A stretch of 64,000 nucleotides of DNA, taken from Metaphire vulgaris (taxonomy: Eukaryota; Annelida; Clitellata; Crassiclitellata; Megascolecidae). The DNA lies in contig CM030870.1 of assembly GCA_018105865.1 (NCBI GenBank), positions 2,273,501 through 2,337,500 of the forward strand, read 5' to 3'. The notes under the pieces were generated by a model. It saw only the letters and a program-made list of their open reading frames with translations. It was not told the origin of the DNA and did no database searches. The position numbers were made by a program, and so were the translations under genes. This document shows, in pieces, positions 37,210-49,200 of the stretch. Every line of letters starts with the position of its first letter. Position 1 is the stretch's first letter.

Positions 37210-40200
37210 ATAGTCACCTTTGATTTGTAGCTCTTTTTTTGCTTTTTCTGGATCTTCATAGAATTTATTTATTTCCTCTTCTGGGTCTTCTGCATTCGGA
37301 GCATTTACCTGAATGTGTCAGTGACAATATATAATTAACTGTTTATTTTGAGACTAACTTAATATGTTCTGTTACTTTGTTACTGATCCTGATAATGCAA
37401 TTGTTATATTGTGCTGAATTGGTATTTAATTTTTGAACATGTATTTTAAAACGGAAGCGTTCTAATTGATTTTAGGGAAGTTTCATTGGACTAAAAAATC
37501 TCGGTGCAACATGTTATGCAAATACTTTTCTGCAGGTATCTATGTCTACTGGTTTTAGAAATCCAATTTTCAGTGAAAATGTAAAATGTAAATGTCTGCT
37601 TATTGTCAAAGTCCTGTGAATGTTTGAATTTATTAACCCCTTTACTGGCTTTCTTGCCTCGTAGAGGCTGTCCTGAATATATTTGCCGTCAACTTTCCAG
37701 ACTGCCAACATAGTGGCTGTCCCGAATATATTCTCCTAAAAGCTAGAAGTAGCTTTCTTTTGTACTCTTTAGTCAAAGTAATCGATATATTGAGTAGTTT
37801 TGTTGATTATTCGTAAAAAATCTAATTTGTTTCGCCCACCTCGAGGACAAGAAGAAACCTGCCATGACTGGCAGTTTGACTTTGCACAGATGGCTCTGCC
37901 TTGCAGCCGATTATAGTGGGATTTTCCAGTAGTGATTGGCACTGAGTCATCTGATTATGAAAGCAAAACCGATTGAAAGTTGAATTCAAGCTTTTACTAA
38001 AGTTTCTGACAGGAAAATAACAAAATTTTTAAATTTTGCACTGCAGTTTTGATGTTCAGATGATCAGGTGTTTGGACAGCCTAGGTGGGTCAATTTATTT
38101 GGGTCTCTGGGTCAATATTCAGCGATTTAGGACGGAAAATTATAATGGAATACTAGATGTGAGGGATATTTCAATTTTTTAAATGTTTCTTTAGCTTATA
38201 AGTTGTGAAATCTGTGGATTTAGAAATATTTAAAAAAATCGCGTGCCTTCTGTAAAATATTAATGGACACTGTATTAACCATTTAACAATTTTAATGGCT
38301 GGTTATGGGGTTAATCTGAATTGGTATTCACTTAGGAATGATTTTAAACTGCTTCGTAAATTTGCTCCAGCCGGATAGTGTGGTATTTGGCAATATCTGG
38401 ATTTGCCAAATACTTATGTACCAAAACTATTTATTTATTGACAATTTATATAGTGTAGTAGACAAGGCTAAGGCCTACAACAAAAGGTCTTAACACAGTT
38501 CGTATCCAATATCAAATAAATGTGTCTTCAAATTTCTAATGAATAGTCAGCTGAGACTGCTCCAGTCACATTGTCTGGAAGAGAGTTCCACAGGGCGGGA
38601 TTAGTTAGTGCCCAGTGATGGGCACTAACTAATTTTTAAAAATTAAACTTTAACTTTAACTAAACTTTTTTTGCAATCATACAGTTTAACTTTTTAAGTA
38701 ACTAACTTTTCACTGTAATAGTTTAACTTTAACTGATAACTAATTAAATGCAGTTTAACTTATAACTTTAACATTTTAACTTAGACATGAGCTACTGAGC
38801 TAGTAAAACTAGGCTACAAGCTGCAACGAACATGATTTACGATTATAATTTCATATAGCACACTTTTAACAATAAATATAATAATAATAATAATAATAAT
38901 AATGGTAATAATAATAGTAATTCATAATTGAAACAGGTAATTATGCGGTTGATATGTAAAAGTAGAGCCTACGTGTGATTTGGCCTGTGCTGAAAGTGGC
39001 ATATAATCTGAATAACTCAAGTTTAACTATTAGCCAGTTAACTAAAAAAATTTCAGTTTAACTAATGCCTTAACTAAACTTTTACCCAACCAGTTTAACT
39101 TTTGATGCAACTAAAAAATGTAGTTTAACTAAAAGTTAACTAATTTTTAGTTAACTTTTGGTCATCGCTGGGGATTCCCCCGCGTGAATGATCTTTTCCC
39201 AAACTTAGGGATCTTGGACGAGGGAGGGGCCAACAACTGCACTCTCTGACTGGACCTGAGAACTGATCTCCTCTCGATCATGGTCGATCTTCATACAAGC
39301 ACAGTTATGTAATTAATCGGGACAGAGTGGATCGTGTAAAGCTCGATATGTAAGCCAACAGCGCTTGTAGATAATGCCCTGTTGAACAGGGAGCCAGTTG
39401 AGTCGATCTCTAAGGAGAGGAGTGACATGGTCACCCCAGTGACAGCCGAAGATCACTCGTGCAGCCTGATTCAGCACTGATTGTAGGCGGTTCAGTCTAG
39501 TATCCGGAAGTCCAAGAAGCACACCGTTACAGTAATCAATTCGTGTCAGTACCAGGGCCCGCACTAGCTTGATAGCCGCGCTTACTGGCAAGTACCGGTG
39601 AATTGACCACTCTCTGCAGTTGGTAGTGGCAGGAGCGTATCAGATTGCTAACGTGCGAATCAAAGGATAGAGTCTCATCTAGGAGCACTCCCAAAACACA
39701 TAAGCTCTCTAAGAAAACTAACGAATAAGAATATTGATTTTTCTTTGGTTTTTAATTTCATTGTTAAATGAATTAAATTTAACTTTCACTATGATATTGC
39801 AATTGTGATTTTAAGCTTTTTCCTTGTGGAACATGGGATGGCTTAAGAGTCTTTTTAGTTCCAAGGAAATTGTTATCCCATTTATTTTCAACCCCAGGTT
39901 ATCTATTTGCAAACTCAAGACTCGCATGGTCATTCTAATCCTGTGCAGTAATATTTGCTCCGGGTCTGGATCCGGCAAATGATGACTTCAGACATCCGGA
40001 TCCGGTATCAGGTGGAAAATACACATCCGGTCATTCCCTAGCATCAACACATGCTATTCAGCTATAGGCTTTTTAATTTTGCTTTATTTGAGCAGTGACT
40101 TTATTTTGATGATAATTGGTTTTGCTTATAACACCTAATGAAAAAAACACACCAGTGCTTGGAGGAAGTTATGGCAGTTTTGCTGCATTTACCAGAGGTA

Positions 40201-43200
40201 TTAGAGACATTATGATCGACGGGTTTCAGACCTTGTGTTTATAAGTAAATTTGTGGTGTTTATAACTCTTTAACACATTGACCGCCACTCCAAAAATTAC
40301 TGTTTGGCCGCTCCACTCTAGCTGCCAGCCACTGACAGATTAGGAGATGCATTGGAAATATAGGAAAATATCTGTGCCACTAATGTAATGTAATGTGACA
40401 TTTGTATAGCGCCTCTTCTATTTCTACTCAGAGGTCCTCCTAGCATTGGAGTCGCAGGGTAAAGTAGTGAGACTTTAGCTTTCACATTGAGCAGAGCGAG
40501 GGAGTAAGAAGTGATTCCCGAATGGATGGGTTCAAGGCATTCCAGAGGGAGGGTCCAGTCACTGCAAAAGCCTGATGCTGGGTAAGAGCAGTGCGTGATC
40601 TGGGGACATAAACATTCATTCTTCTGATCAGTGGAGCAGAGTAGGCAATGAGCAGCAGAAGAGGGTGATTTGAAAAGCTCAGTAATGTAAGATGGTGCCT
40701 GATCTCGAAGTGCTGCAGAAACAATAATTACTTGTTACACTACTCTTACCCAGCATCAGGCTTTTGCAATAACTAAGTTAAGTCACTAAATGACAAATAA
40801 ACTAATACTTCTTTTACCTTAGAAATAAATAAAATCCTGTTGATATATCCTGAATGGACTTGTATTATATGTGTGTAAAGTAATCCAAAGTGTATTGTTG
40901 ATTTCATTACAATGTCGGGAAAACCCCATCAGCATTGTACAATGTACATTTTAATAAACAAGTCCAGTCTTGAATAAACAAAGGTACTCTATCAAGCTTC
41001 TGCAATTTCACCATTAGATTTGAGCATCTGTCAACAAATCTTCTTATACACACTCATCAATCTGCTTTTACTAAACACCATTTTACAGAAGCTGTCCTCA
41101 CATACATTTATGACAAATTCCTAACTGCCATTGGATTTAAACAGGAATCTGTCTTCGGGGCTGTCCATTAATTATGTCAACAATTTTTCGGCAATTTTTG
41201 ACCCCTTCCCTCTTGTCAACAGCTGTGAACTTTCAGTGACCCCCCTATAATTATGTCAAAAACTTTTGACACCCCTCCCAACTAAAATCAGTGATGGGTC
41301 TCCCTAAAAAGTTTAGAAGGTTATTTTTGTGGCGATGACCATTTTTTCCCTTTCTTTTGTTCATCAAGTGTCAAAATGTGACGGTGATGACCTTGTATTT
41401 TGCTTGTCAGGCTTTGTAATAAATAGTATTCCATGAAATTTCCTACTTTTTATCATTTGTAAAAAATGAAATTGTTGATGTCAACTTCTCTTGGGCCCCC
41501 TCCCCTGTCAACAACTGTCAAACTTTTTCAAACCCTTCCCCTATTTTGTTGACGTAATTAATGAACAGCCCCTTCTCGATCTCTGCTGCTTTTGATGCAA
41601 TAGATCACAAAATTTTACTGAAATACCTTTCCATTTGGTTTGGAATATCTTTTGTAGCTCACCGCTGGTTTCAATCTCATCTCCAATCTCGATCCTCTCA
41701 AGTTTGATGCCTTAACCAAACTTAATTACACTTTGACATGTACTATGGAGCACCACAATGATCTGTCCTAGGAACTGTTTTGTTCAGCCTTTACACTACT
41801 TCACTTTCATCTATAATTATTAACTCTTAATTTGAATCAAGTCTATGCTGACGACACTCAAATTATTTCTTTCCTTTACACCTTCTTCCTTTAAAATATC
41901 AGTCACTAAAGTCGAATCAGCATTTCGTTTATCTCATCATGGATGTCAGCTAATCTCCAAACAGAATTTCTTTTAATTGGACTGCCACAACAACTGAAAA
42001 AATTTGAAAAATCCAACACTGATTTTAGCCCCAAACACACTAATAACCCCTGTTCCAGCTGCAACAATTTTGGATTTATTTTTATCTCTTTCCTAAATTT
42101 TTATCATCATCATTTATCATCATCCTCATCATCATATCATCATCAATGCGTGGCCAGGGGGCCGTTGTGTCACCCCTTGACCATGAGCTCGTTGAATGGC
42201 ATGTCTCCAGAGAGTTAATGGACTCTTGTTGGTCTGGGTATGATTGTGGTGAATCCATCTTTTCCTGGGACGACCAGGACAGCGCTTCCACTATCGGTCG
42301 GGTGGACGACTGATGGATAGGTCGACAAGGCATTGGAAGGCTTGATGAACCGGTACTCTCATAGGCGGGCAGCATGTCTGAACTTGGCTAGGCGGTTACT
42401 ACTTATCAGTTCGTTGAGTGATGGTAACCTGGTCCACTAAGATATGTGACATCATATGTCCACATTGGTAATGAAGTTGTACCAGCGAACTCTGAGCATC
42501 TGGCATTGGAACCTAATATAGAGGGTTTCCAGCTTTCTTAGTTCCGAGGTGAGTAAGGTTCAGGTCTCAGCCACGTGAAGTAGGACAAACATATCAAGTG
42601 TCTGGTACAGACAGAGCTTGATGGCCAGAGAGAGACGCCTGTCCTGTCAGAGGCGTTGATCATGGCCGTGATATACGACAGTAGTCGATCCAGTATCTCT
42701 TTGAGGAGGAATGTCGGAATCGGGTCTAGTGTGTACGATTTCGTCGGTGAGTCCATAATGAGGCAGCGAACCTCTTCCTCAGTGCACGGCTTAAGAGTGG
42801 ACATTGTGCTTCTGGGTCGTGGTGGTGCTGTCCGCAGCTTGGCCTTTGGTACGTCTTCCATACTGGTTCGTACATTAGCGACCTTCTCCTCGAAGTAGCA
42901 GATGAAGTCTTCAGCTGAGTTGCTTGTCCACTAAGCTTTCTTTCTTTCTCCAGTATGATGGACAGCGATCGCCAAAGTCTCGTCGGCTCCAAACTTTCCA
43001 TTTCGACCCGATTAGTCAAGTAGGTTGTCTTTCTATCTGCTATGGTCTTTTGCTTTTCTTTGCACACAGTGATGTGCAATTCCTTGTCGGCTGTCCCACG
43101 TGTCTGACGGTAGCAGCGCTCAAGCCTGCGGCACTTTCTGCAGGCTGCTCGGCACTCTGCGTCGAACCAGAGTGGCCTGTACTGCGAGAACACCCTATAT

Positions 43201-46200
43201 TGTGGCACAAAGCGGTCTGCTAAATTTTGCAAGGTGCCATCGTATACGGAGAAGAGCCGTTCTGCCGATGTGTTGTCGGTTGGCACAATACCAAAAGGGT
43301 CTACACTGATGGCTCAGAGCATCTTGTTCCGGTTGACTGACTTCCAACTTCGCACCATTCTAGGCGCCAGTGCTGAGCTCTTGTGTGTGGGGATTCTGCC
43401 TGTTATGAGGCTGTGGTTGGCGAATATTCCTGGTGGGTTGATGTTCAAGATGTCGACACAGAAATCGCGATCAGTGATGACGTGATCAAGCATCCCACCT
43501 GTTATATGTGTTGAATCCCCAACATGTTATTGCATGTTACTTGAGTCCAGCAGCTTGAGGCACTGCCGGGATATTGCATTGGTTTTGTCCTCGATGTGTA
43601 CATTCATGTCTCCTCCGATGATGATTGGACAACCGTGCGGCGTAAGCACGTCGAGGATGTTTGTAAGGTCGTCAAGGAATGCTGCTGTCGGGGGCTCGAT
43701 CCTGGTCTGTAGATGGTAAGCGTGTGCTATGCTGTGAATCTCAGGCACAGTCCTTCGAGCGTGAGTGATGGTGGGAGCCCAACGTGCGTGCGCTTCAGCC
43801 AGGGCCATGGATCACTGCAATCCCTCCATGCCTGGGGTTGCACTCCGTACCGCATGCACGCAGGCGTAGCTAGACGGGAGTCGCTTGGCTCAGACAGATG
43901 TCCTTGCTACTATGGTACCATACCTCCGTCAGTGCGAGGATGTCCAGTCCTTGTTTGCCAGTCGCGTCATGAATAGCAGCTGTCTTATTCGCCAGGGAGC
44001 GCACATTTAGCCATCCAATGTTGAGATAGCCCCTGCATTTAGTTGTTAGCCTCCTTCAGTGTCATGGCTGCCATAATCGACGTTGCATTGCAGGCCGCCA
44101 CAGATGGAGACTAAACAGAACTTTCCGTAGACAGCAAGACGGACGGGCCAGGCATGATTATTGCAGCTGCTTCAGCTGGGAGACGGAATAGCTCAAGACC
44201 ATGTTTTATCCACAAAGCTCCAAGTCAAAATGTAAGATTCCAGTGATTCCAAAATTCAAACTGAAATGACAAGCAGCTTTCAATAAATCCACTGCTGTGA
44301 AGCCAAGGTCGACGCCATGTTGATTAACAGTTGAATTAAAATTATGAATGATTACATGCCAGAAATACTTAGAATTTTAGAATTTATACTTTACGGATGT
44401 TATAAATGTTGGAGTTACTCTTGTAATAATTTTTTAGGTTTGGTTTCATAATCCTGAGTTTCGAAAAGGTATTCTGGAATGTGGTGTTTATGAACACTCT
44501 CAATCTAACTGTGACAATACTGACATTGTCCAGGAGTCATGTATGAGCATTTGAATTTTTTTTATTAAAATTTTTGCTGTTCAGGTGTTAGGCGAAAATA
44601 TGTAATACTACCATAACTAAATGTTTAATTGTTAATGTTGTTAAATTAAATGAGGATTTCCATAAAGAAGATGACTGTATCTAGTGCCAAAAAATGTGCA
44701 TTGATTATGACATTGCCCAGTCAGCTCTGCCATTAGATCATAGTTATGCTGTGCCTGAATGTGGGTTTTCTATTAGCAATGCATTACTGGTGAAGTATTC
44801 ATTGTCTTCCATTTGTCTGTCTGTCTGTCTCTCTCCAGCATGTGCTAAAGTTACAGAAGAGGTTTAATTTATTGAGTTCACAAGAGGTGCATTATGAGTA
44901 CCATATTTTCACGCATATACCGTGCACGGTAAACTGCAACTAACTATTGGTCTATAACTTAATGACGACTAGCACCACTTACTGAATACCCTACACTTAA
45001 CTCCCTAGACATTTTACATGCTTCTCAGGCTGTTATTATTGCTAAGGGACTTCACTATTTATTATTATTAATTTCTTTATTCCAGGGATGGGCAAAGTGC
45101 GGCCAGCGGGCCACATGCGGCCCTCAAAGCCATTTTGTGCGGCCCTGACATCGAGAGATAGGCTACTACATTAATGTGTGGCCCTCTAAAACATATGAAA
45201 CATTTGACAACACCTTAATGGAAAATTCAGCATTTAGATTGGATTTACACTTTGGCACTTGATCGTTAACTAGAAATAATGATTTTAATATTTACTAACT
45301 TTTCTTCGACTTGACGGTCTTGGCTTATTAACCCTCTACAGGGGTTCGACGTCTTAAAACGTCGCCCGGAAATCATATGCGAACGGGGTCCGACGTTTTA
45401 AAACGTCGCGCAACTGTTTTGCTCTTCCACCACGGTGTTCGCCGTTTTAAAACGTTTTCTTGATTTGATTTGATTTTTTTTGGCACGGATGGATGGTAAG
45501 TACAATAAAAATGCTAAACAATGATGCAAACCACATCTTTGTAGCTTCTATATAGCCTGCAGATTTCAAGATTCTTGCAAAAAATTTCACTTCTCCGAGT
45601 TAACGGGTGCCTGGTGTGTAGAAACACCATAACTCCCCAAATTGGGTCCCATCCTCAAAATTTTTGAACTAATCTGTTCCAAAGACACCCACCTACAACT
45701 TTGCCGCTGAACCTAGGGGGTCACCGCTGAAAAAATTTTTTTATTGACCTTTGAACGTATTTTTTGGGAGGGGTCATATTTTGGTCTGTAGGGTGGACCC
45801 AACCCCAAAATTTCTCTTTTGGCACGGATGGATGGTAAGTACAATAAAAATGCTAAACAATGATGCAAACCACGTCTTTGTAGCTTCTATATAGCCTGCA
45901 AGGTAAGGTGTTTCAGATTTCAAGATTCTTGCAAAAAAATTTCACTTCTCCGAGCAACGTGTGCCTGGTATAGAAACACCATAACTCCCACAAATTGGGT
46001 CCCATCTTCAAAATTTTTGAACTAATCTGTTCCAAAGACACCCACCTACAACTTTGCCGCTGAACCTAGGGGGTTCACCGCTGAAAAAATTTTTTTAACA
46101 TTTTAATGTATTTTTTGGAAGGGGGTCATATTTTGGTCTGTAGGGTGGTCCCAATCCCCGAAATTTCTTTTTTGGCACGGATGGATGGTAAGTACAATAA

Positions 46201-49200
46201 AAATGCTAAACAATGATGCAAGCCAGAATGGGTGGGTAAGAAGAGTGGAAATGTATGTAAGTTGTATTAGGCTATATAGAATAATAAGTCCAACAATAAA
46301 ACGATACAGTGAAGCAGTTGTCAATCATCATGGATAAGAAACCTGTTAGCAACCATCGCCCAGCCGTAGATCGCCTTTGAACCCAACATTTGCCATCCCT
46401 CCCCTTAGAAAGCAACTAAGGAGTTTACCAATTAATATCTGTAGGCCTATGTACATTTTCTCGCTTGACTGCCCAAAGCATAATCCGGTTACATTTGCCA
46501 CCCCTCCTACCACCCTCTCCTTTATAAAGTGGGCAACGACCGTTGACCTGCAGTAGCCAACTTCAAAGATCTGCCAACCCTCCTCCCCGCCAAAGCGCCT
46601 TGCAGTAGCTCTCCTTTGAACTCTACTTCAAACATTTCCCAGGCCCTTAAACTTTATAGATTTGGGTCCGGCGTATGGTTTTGTCTGACTGGATTCAGAT
46701 CATTTCAGTTCGGCAGCAGTCAAAGCCAATGTTAAGGATTTTATTATGGATTACATAGTTCATGAAACAGAAAATCTGCCCACTCCAACAAATCCGGAGA
46801 ATCCTGCCTAGACTGGTGATACAGAAGAGTTGAACACGCCATCTGCAAGTATGTGTACAGTAATTTTGCATTATGTCAGGTGGTTTTGGCCTTGGTCTTG
46901 GTCTCAATGATAGTGGTCTTGGTCTCGATGGTAGTAGTCTCGGTCTCGGTCTTGGTCTCAATGGTAGTGGTCTTGGTCTCGATGGTAGTAGTCTTGGTGT
47001 CGTTGTTTTAACTGCTGTAAAGAGTCATCTTGCATGGTAGCATTTCTTTTGCGATCGAGAAATTCATCGCTGATCGGACACAGGAAGATATTACTGACCT
47101 GCCAAGTGCGTTCAGTATTGGGTTGTTGCATCGGAGCGCGTGACAGTGCGTCAGCTACAGGCAGAGACTTGCCAGGTTGGTATACGAGCTCATAGTCATA
47201 TTGCTGGGTGCGCAAGAGAAGTGACTGAAGTCCAAGTGACTGAAGTCTTTTGGGTGCTTTTGACAATGGTTTTGAGACAATAGCCACCAATGGTTTGTGG
47301 TCCGTGATGATGACTACATGGCGACCAAAAGTGTAATGGTGGAACTTCTCTAGCCCATAAGTTATGGCTAGAAGTTCCTTCTCAATTTGCGCCCATCGAG
47401 TTTCTGTGTCGCTCAGATAGCGACTGGCATATGCAATAGGTCGGCCGTCTTGCAAGATTGCAGAACCGATGCCATATTCGCTTGCATCATTCTCCAGAAT
47501 AAGTGGTCTTGAGGGGTCATAGAGAGCCAGAACTGGAGCTGCAGTCACCAAGTGCTTGGCTTCCTGGAATGCGAGTTGTTGAGTGGTGGACCAGTTCCAC
47601 GGTACATCTCTTTGACAGCGAAATTTGGGGACCGGTCTGTTTCAAGGGGCAACCCTTTGCTTTGTAACTAGCTGCCGGCGTACGTGACTAGATTGACATC
47701 TCCTGAACTGTTCACTAGGAACCTTAAAACATATTTATTTAACATTTCCTATTAGGGTCACTTGTAAAGCGCTCTTGACTTTATTTATTTATTTATTGAA
47801 AGTTAAGATTTATGTGGTAAATCATCCTAGAAGGACTACTTGAACACATTACATAGTACATGAATAATATAGGTCAGGATTTAACAGAATAGCTCATCTC
47901 AAACAGCCAAGTCTTTAGTCGCTTCTTAAATATGTCCAGAGAAGGTGATGATTGAACACAGACTGGAAGACGATTCCAGGCTTTCGCTATGCGTATTGCG
48001 CTATATGAAATTGTCAGAATTAATTAATTAATTTATTTATTTATTTATTACTAAGAGGTTACCGGAAATTTCCGGTTGGGGTCACAACTTAAACTTGGCT
48101 TATATTCCCGTCATGTGCACTAGAGGGAGTGACATGGGGACAGAAATTTGTCCCCATAACCACCCCAAGATCATTTTGTTTTCTCCGTCCCCGCATTGTC
48201 TGTCACTGTCCCCATCCAGTTACCATGGCCACTGGCCAACTTTGTACCTGTTACCGCACCGTTACCATTTGTTTCAGAAAAGGTCACCGAACTTTTGCTC
48301 TTTGTTCACTCCAGGGGTGTAGCGACGGGGGTATATTGGTATGTATACCCCCAAAATCCGTCTACCTTAGAGCTTTTCATAATTTATAAGTGGTTATATG
48401 TGGTTTAATTGGTTTATTTGGTTTATAGTTAAGTTTTATACCCTCCCATATTTATACCTCCAAATCAAATTTCTGGCTATGCCTCTGGTTCGCTTGTATG
48501 TTGCATAAAGTCTAGGTGTTGGTGACTGAACTTCGCTGAAAGAAGTTTTTCGATTTCACAAAACTCCATATTTGTTTTATCCTAGTAGGTAGGCCTAATT
48601 TACTTTTAGTTTTAAACGCACTTGCCATGTGGCACATCCTAAGGCGAAGGACTTATGCTTTATTATAATATTATAATTCTATGTTACTCAATTCGAACGG
48701 TTAGTGTTAACTGGCGCCATGGATTGCAATCGAGGTCATAAGTGTTACCACTGTTGCAAAATGAAAAACAGAAGTTTGGACAATGATAAACCCAAGAATA
48801 CCCAAGATGTTGTAAAAACAATTTCTTAAAAATAGTACAACACCATTACCACGGTAACACCGCGGAATTTTGTACTATTACCGCAGTAATACAGTGACTT
48901 CGGTAACTGTTACCGCAGTAAAACGGTAAATATTTAATATTTGAACCCCAGTACCGCGGTTACCGCGGATTTAGTTACCGTGTCACTCTCTAATGTGCGC
49001 TATATACGTGTGTGCGCTAAATACATGTGCGCTACATATGTGTGCGACACTGTAGTGCTATACAACTTTTTAAAAACAAACTACCCAATACCACGAGTTA
49101 AACACTTGGGTGCGGTATACATGTGTGCGCAGTATGTGTGTGCAAATACGGTATATGGTTCACTTGGAAAATGTGAAACAGGGAGACATAGTGAAGGTAG

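Larger units (their letters stand above)
33480..37212 (+). mobile_element. CR1-like LINE, best copy of the window
   Basis: It runs from inside the endonuclease domain to the 3' tail, an (AAAT)n repeat at 37171-37212 preceded by CTATATAAATTGTC. It is 5' truncated. A piggyBac MITE (36066-37096) sits in its 3' part. The 3' untranslated text after 37100 matches the inverted copy at 38428-39700. Confidence 0.88.

Noticed and set aside
43100..43485. Plus-strand frames over the LINE at 42641-44040
   Set aside because: They are shadows of the minus-strand endonuclease-RT frames.
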